Made by a program: the position numbers and the translations under genes. From Clostridia bacterium (GTDB taxonomy: Bacteria > Bacillota_A > Clostridia > Christensenellales > Aristaeellaceae), in the NCBI GenBank assembly GCA_017481185.1, contig JAFUPO010000195.1, positions 1 to 6,822 of the forward strand: a stretch of 6,822 nucleotides of DNA, written 5' to 3'. The notes below the pieces were generated by a model, which was not told where the DNA came from, did not search any database, and worked only from the letters and a program-made list of their open reading frames with translations. Every line of letters starts with the position of its first letter. The first letter of the stretch is position 1. Shown piece by piece: positions 4,894-6,822 of this stretch.

Positions 4894-6411
4894 ATGTTAG
4901 AAATTCTGTCCAACCTTGGTATGGGTTTTGCTAACCTGCTGGATCTGGAACTGATCCTGCTGTGCGCTGCCGGCGTGGTTATCGGTATTCTGGGCGGCGC
5001 TATCCCTGGCATTTCCCCTTCTATGGCCGTGGCGCTGATGCTGCCGCTGACCTTTAAGATGGATGCCACCACCGGTATCGTAATGCTCATGGGCATTTAC
5101 ACCGGCGCTAACTACGGCGGCGCTATCACCGCTGTGGCTATCAATACCCCCGGCACCCCCTCTGCTGCGGTAACTTCCTTCGACGGTTATCCTCTGTGCC
5201 AGCAGGGCCGCGCTGGCGAGGCCATGGGTATCTCCCTGTGGGCTTCCGTGACCGGCGGTATCGTTTCCACCCTGATTTTGATCTTCTTTGCCGAGCCCCT
5301 CTCCGGCCTGACCAAGCAGTTCTGGCCCTCTGAGTACTTTGCTCTGGCTTTCATGGGTTTGACCACCGTGGCTACCCTAGGCGGCAAGCACTGGCGCAAG
5401 GCCCTGGTGGCTGTGCTCTTCGGCCTGTTGGTTAACACCATGGGCGTTGACCCCCAGTGGGGCGTGCGCCGCTACACCTTCGGCCTCTCCGCTCTGTATG
5501 ACGGCATCCCCATGGTGCCCGTGCTGATTGGTCTGTTCGCCCTGGGCGAGGTGTTCTCCAACCTGGAGCACTACGACTACAAGCAGCAGAAGTTCGCTAA
5601 GGTGGACTACAAGTGGCCCTCCTTTAAGTACATCTGGAACCTGAAGTGGTCCATGATCCGCGCCTCCATCATCGGCTGCATCATCGGCATCTTCCCCGGC
5701 GCTGGCGGCACCATCGCTGCTTTCCTGTCCTACGACATCGAAAAGCGCTTCTCCAAGCATCCTGAGATGTTCGGCAAGGGCGCTCCCGAAGGCGTTTGCT
5801 CCGGCGAGGCTGCTGACAATGGCTCCATCGGCGGCGCTATGATCCCCCTGCTCACCATGGGTATCCCCGGCTCCGCCACCGCGGCGGTTCTCCTGGGCGC
5901 TCTGATGATTCACGACATCACCCCCGGCCCCGAACTGTTCCAGACCTCCAAGGAGCTGGTGTACACCCTGTTCGCCTCCATGTTCTTGGCTAACGCCATG
6001 ATGGGTATCATCGGTGTGTATGGTTCCAAGGCCTTCGCCCGTATCTGCGACCTGTCTAAGACCATCCTGTATCCGTTGATCTTCACCTTCTCCATCCTGG
6101 GCTCCTACGCCGTGGAGAAGAACACGACCCACGTGATTATCTGCTTGGTCTTTGGTCTGATCGGCTGGATGATGAAGAAGTACAAGTACCCCGCCGCCCC
6201 CGTGGTGCTGGGCGTGGTGCTTGGCCGACTGATGGAGCTGAACTTCGCCCAGGCCCTGCGCGCCCACGGCTGGACCAGCTTCCTTCGTCCCTTCACCCTG
6301 GTTCTGTTCGCTATCTCCATTGCCGCCCTCGTGTGGCCCATCATCAGCGACCGCCGCAAGGCCGCTGGCAAGGGCGACAGCCGCGCTATGCTGGCTGACG
6401 ACGAGGACTAA
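4894..6411 (+). CDS. tctA: Tripartite tricarboxylate transporter large membrane subunit (TctA)
   Basis: This is the large integral membrane subunit that forms the transport path and uses an ion gradient to import the solute handed over by TctC. The product has 505 aa, the normal length, with about ten or more hydrophobic segments. Conserved blocks are GGAIPGISPSMA (34-45), GIYTGANYGGAITA (67-80) with INTPGTPSAAVTSFDGYPL (83-101), and a second internally related set, FPGAGGTIAAFLSYDIEKR (267-285) and GAPEGVCSGEAADNGS (296-311) with IPLLTMGIPGSATAAVLLG (317-335). The tail (485-505) is charged and probably cytoplasmic. AAAGGAGG (4877-4884) lies 9 bases before the ATG. It is the last gene of the unit, and the terminator begins 17 bases after the stop. 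Confidence 0.97.
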   Translation: MLEILSNLGMGFANLLDLELILLCAAGVVIGILGGAIPGISPSMAVALMLPLTFKMDATTGIVMLMGIYTGANYGGAITAVAINTPGTPSAAVTSFDGYPLCQQGRAGEAMGISLWASVTGGIVSTLILIFFAEPLSGLTKQFWPSEYFALAFMGLTTVATLGGKHWRKALVAVLFGLLVNTMGVDPQWGVRRYTFGLSALYDGIPMVPVLIGLFALGEVFSNLEHYDYKQQKFAKVDYKWPSFKYIWNLKWSMIRASIIGCIIGIFPGAGGTIAAFLSYDIEKRFSKHPEMFGKGAPEGVCSGEAADNGSIGGAMIPLLTMGIPGSATAAVLLGALMIHDITPGPELFQTSKELVYTLFASMFLANAMMGIIGVYGSKAFARICDLSKTILYPLIFTFSILGSYAVEKNTTHVIICLVFGLIGWMMKKYKYPAAPVVLGVVLGRLMELNFAQALRAHGWTSFLRPFTLVLFAISIAALVWPIISDRRKAAGKGDSRAMLADDED

Positions 6412-6428
6412 GGGATTCTCCAAGTTAA

Positions 6429-6464
6429 CAAAAAACGCCTCTCCATTCGGAGAGGTGTTTTTTT
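6429..6464 (+). terminator. Intrinsic terminator of the transporter operon
   Basis: CGCCTCTCC (6436-6444) pairs with GGAGAGGTG (6449-6457) around ATTC, with one G-U pair. The stem is flanked by seven A (6429-6435) and seven T (6458-6464) residues. This is a strong Rho-independent terminator, and the A-tract means it could also work on the minus strand. Confidence 0.95.
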
Positions 6465-6481
6465 GTGGAGAGGCGGCTGTG

Positions 6482-6548
6482 CAGGGGGATCATCCCCTGG
6501 GCTCAGCTCCCGAAGGGGCAATCGCCCCTTGCATAATTGCTTCCGGGC
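6482..6548 (-). repeat. Inverted copy of the 45-bp repeat core with CAGGGG hairpin
   Basis: Read on the minus strand, positions 6548-6504 give GCCCGGAAGCAATTATGC, then GATTGCCCCTTCGGGA. This aligns with the core units at 136-180 and 200-244, with more divergence. It is followed by the CAGGGG/CCCCTG hairpin (6482-6499), as on the left side, where the second unit leads into similar GC-rich hairpins. Confidence 0.6.
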
Positions 6549-6631
6549 GTTACGTTACGGGGGCATATGCAATGCCCCCCTACGATGCACCCGGAAACGA
6601 TTCCACATGATACAATCACTGCATCGGGAAA
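6541..6631. repeat. 91-bp direct repeat, copy 1
   Basis: This copy matches 6734-6822 with about three substitutions and two single-base indels. It contains the GGGGGCAT (6559-6566) / ATGCCCCC (6572-6579) hairpin followed by CTACGATGCACCCGGAAACG and a GCATCGGGAAA end. The hairpin and its CTAC flank are the reverse complement of the left repeat at 51-75 apart from one loop base. Confidence 0.85.
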
Positions 6632-6649
6632 TGGGGCCGGACTCAGCCC

Positions 6650-6693
6650 GTCGTAGGGGCGGATCCTGTATCCGCCCGCCAGGCTGCGCCTGG
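6650..6693 (-). repeat. Inverted copy of the GGGCGGAT hairpin and the CCAGGC near-palindrome
   Basis: Positions 6650-6678 are the exact reverse complement of 17-45, with hairpin GGGCGGAT (6657-6664) / ATCCGCCC (6670-6677). They are followed directly by CCAGGCTGCGCCTGG (6679-6693), the exact reverse complement of 184-198. The modules seen separately on the left are here in contact, so the repeat is modular. Confidence 0.85.
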
Positions 6694-6696
6694 ACG

Positions 6697-6741
6697 CAGT
6701 GCTCGATGGAGCAAACGCCTTTCGCATAGTTCCTTCCGGGT
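6697..6741 (-). repeat. Second inverted copy of the 45-bp repeat core
   Basis: The minus strand reads ACCCGGAAGGAACTATGCG, then AAAGGCGTTTGCTCCATCGA. This aligns with 136-180 over the full core, and the following 6696-6679 continues the match into the 184-198 near-palindrome. Together the homology spans about 64 bp. Confidence 0.75.
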
Positions 6742-6822
6742 GTTACGTTACGGGGACATATGCAATGCCCCCTACGATGCACCCGGAAACGATTCCACAT
6801 GATGCAATCACTGCATCGGAAA
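6734..6822. repeat. Direct repeat, copy 2, reaching the window end
   Basis: This second copy of 6541-6631 is offset by 193 bp. Its hairpin has one substitution in the left arm (GGGGACAT) and one C fewer in the right arm, so the stem is less perfect. The repeat may continue outside the window. No gene is seen between 6465 and 6822. Confidence 0.85.

Noticed and set aside
5377..6423. A 348-codon open frame antisense to tctA.
   Set aside because: It has the same compositional artefact (runs of H, G, A, E, Q) opposite a complete TctA with all family motifs.
6320..6800. Short open frames on both strands over the right-hand repeat region.
   Set aside because: They translate the repeat units themselves (the same peptide segments recur), cross the operon terminator, and lack ribosome binding sites.

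Overview
The window looks like a chromosomal segment from a moderately GC-rich, low-redox-type Firmicute, most likely a gut Clostridia of the Oscillospirales kind. This is an inference from strong AGGAGG-type ribosome binding sites, the codon bias (GGC, GCT, CTG, AAG, ATC) and the short GC-rich hairpin repeats between genes. No marker gene fixes the taxon.

Layout. Positions 1-355 hold no gene. They are a mosaic of short hairpin repeats (a GGGCGGAT hairpin, a GGGGGCAT hairpin and a 64-bp tandem unit) with a 58-bp AT-rich element nested inside. A minus-strand gene (1252 to 419) encodes a 277-aa two-helix membrane protein, possibly DUF3137-like. It has its own promoter and an intrinsic terminator. 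A 365-bp intergenic region then separates it from five plus-strand genes. This region carries divergent promoters and a leader of about 230 nt whose segments can form mutually exclusive stems, a candidate attenuator or riboswitch-like element.

The plus-strand genes are, in order: a 195-aa CYTH-like protein (1618-2205), a 305-aa Ppx/GppA phosphatase (2230-3147), and a complete tripartite tricarboxylate transporter of the TctC (3220-4191), TctB (4300-4875) and TctA (4894-6411) type. A strong intrinsic terminator follows at 6429-6464. I see no convincing terminator between the five genes, so one transcription unit is possible. A strong 35-nt hairpin between tctC and tctB probably sets a different expression level for the binding protein and the membrane subunits.

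Function. TctC captures a carboxylate-type solute outside the membrane, and TctA (pore) with TctB (small subunit) imports it using an ion gradient; the substrate cannot be read from sequence. The CYTH-like/Ppx pair suggests polyphosphate or guanosine-pentaphosphate metabolism. Its link to the transporter is an inference from gene order only.

From 6480 to the end the repeat mosaic returns, mostly in inverted orientation relative to positions 1-244, so the whole gene block is bracketed by inverted copies of one composite repeat. The most interesting items are the leader RNA with competing stems, the CYTH-like/Ppx pair next to a transporter, the absence of a lipobox in TctC, and the inverted bracketing repeats.
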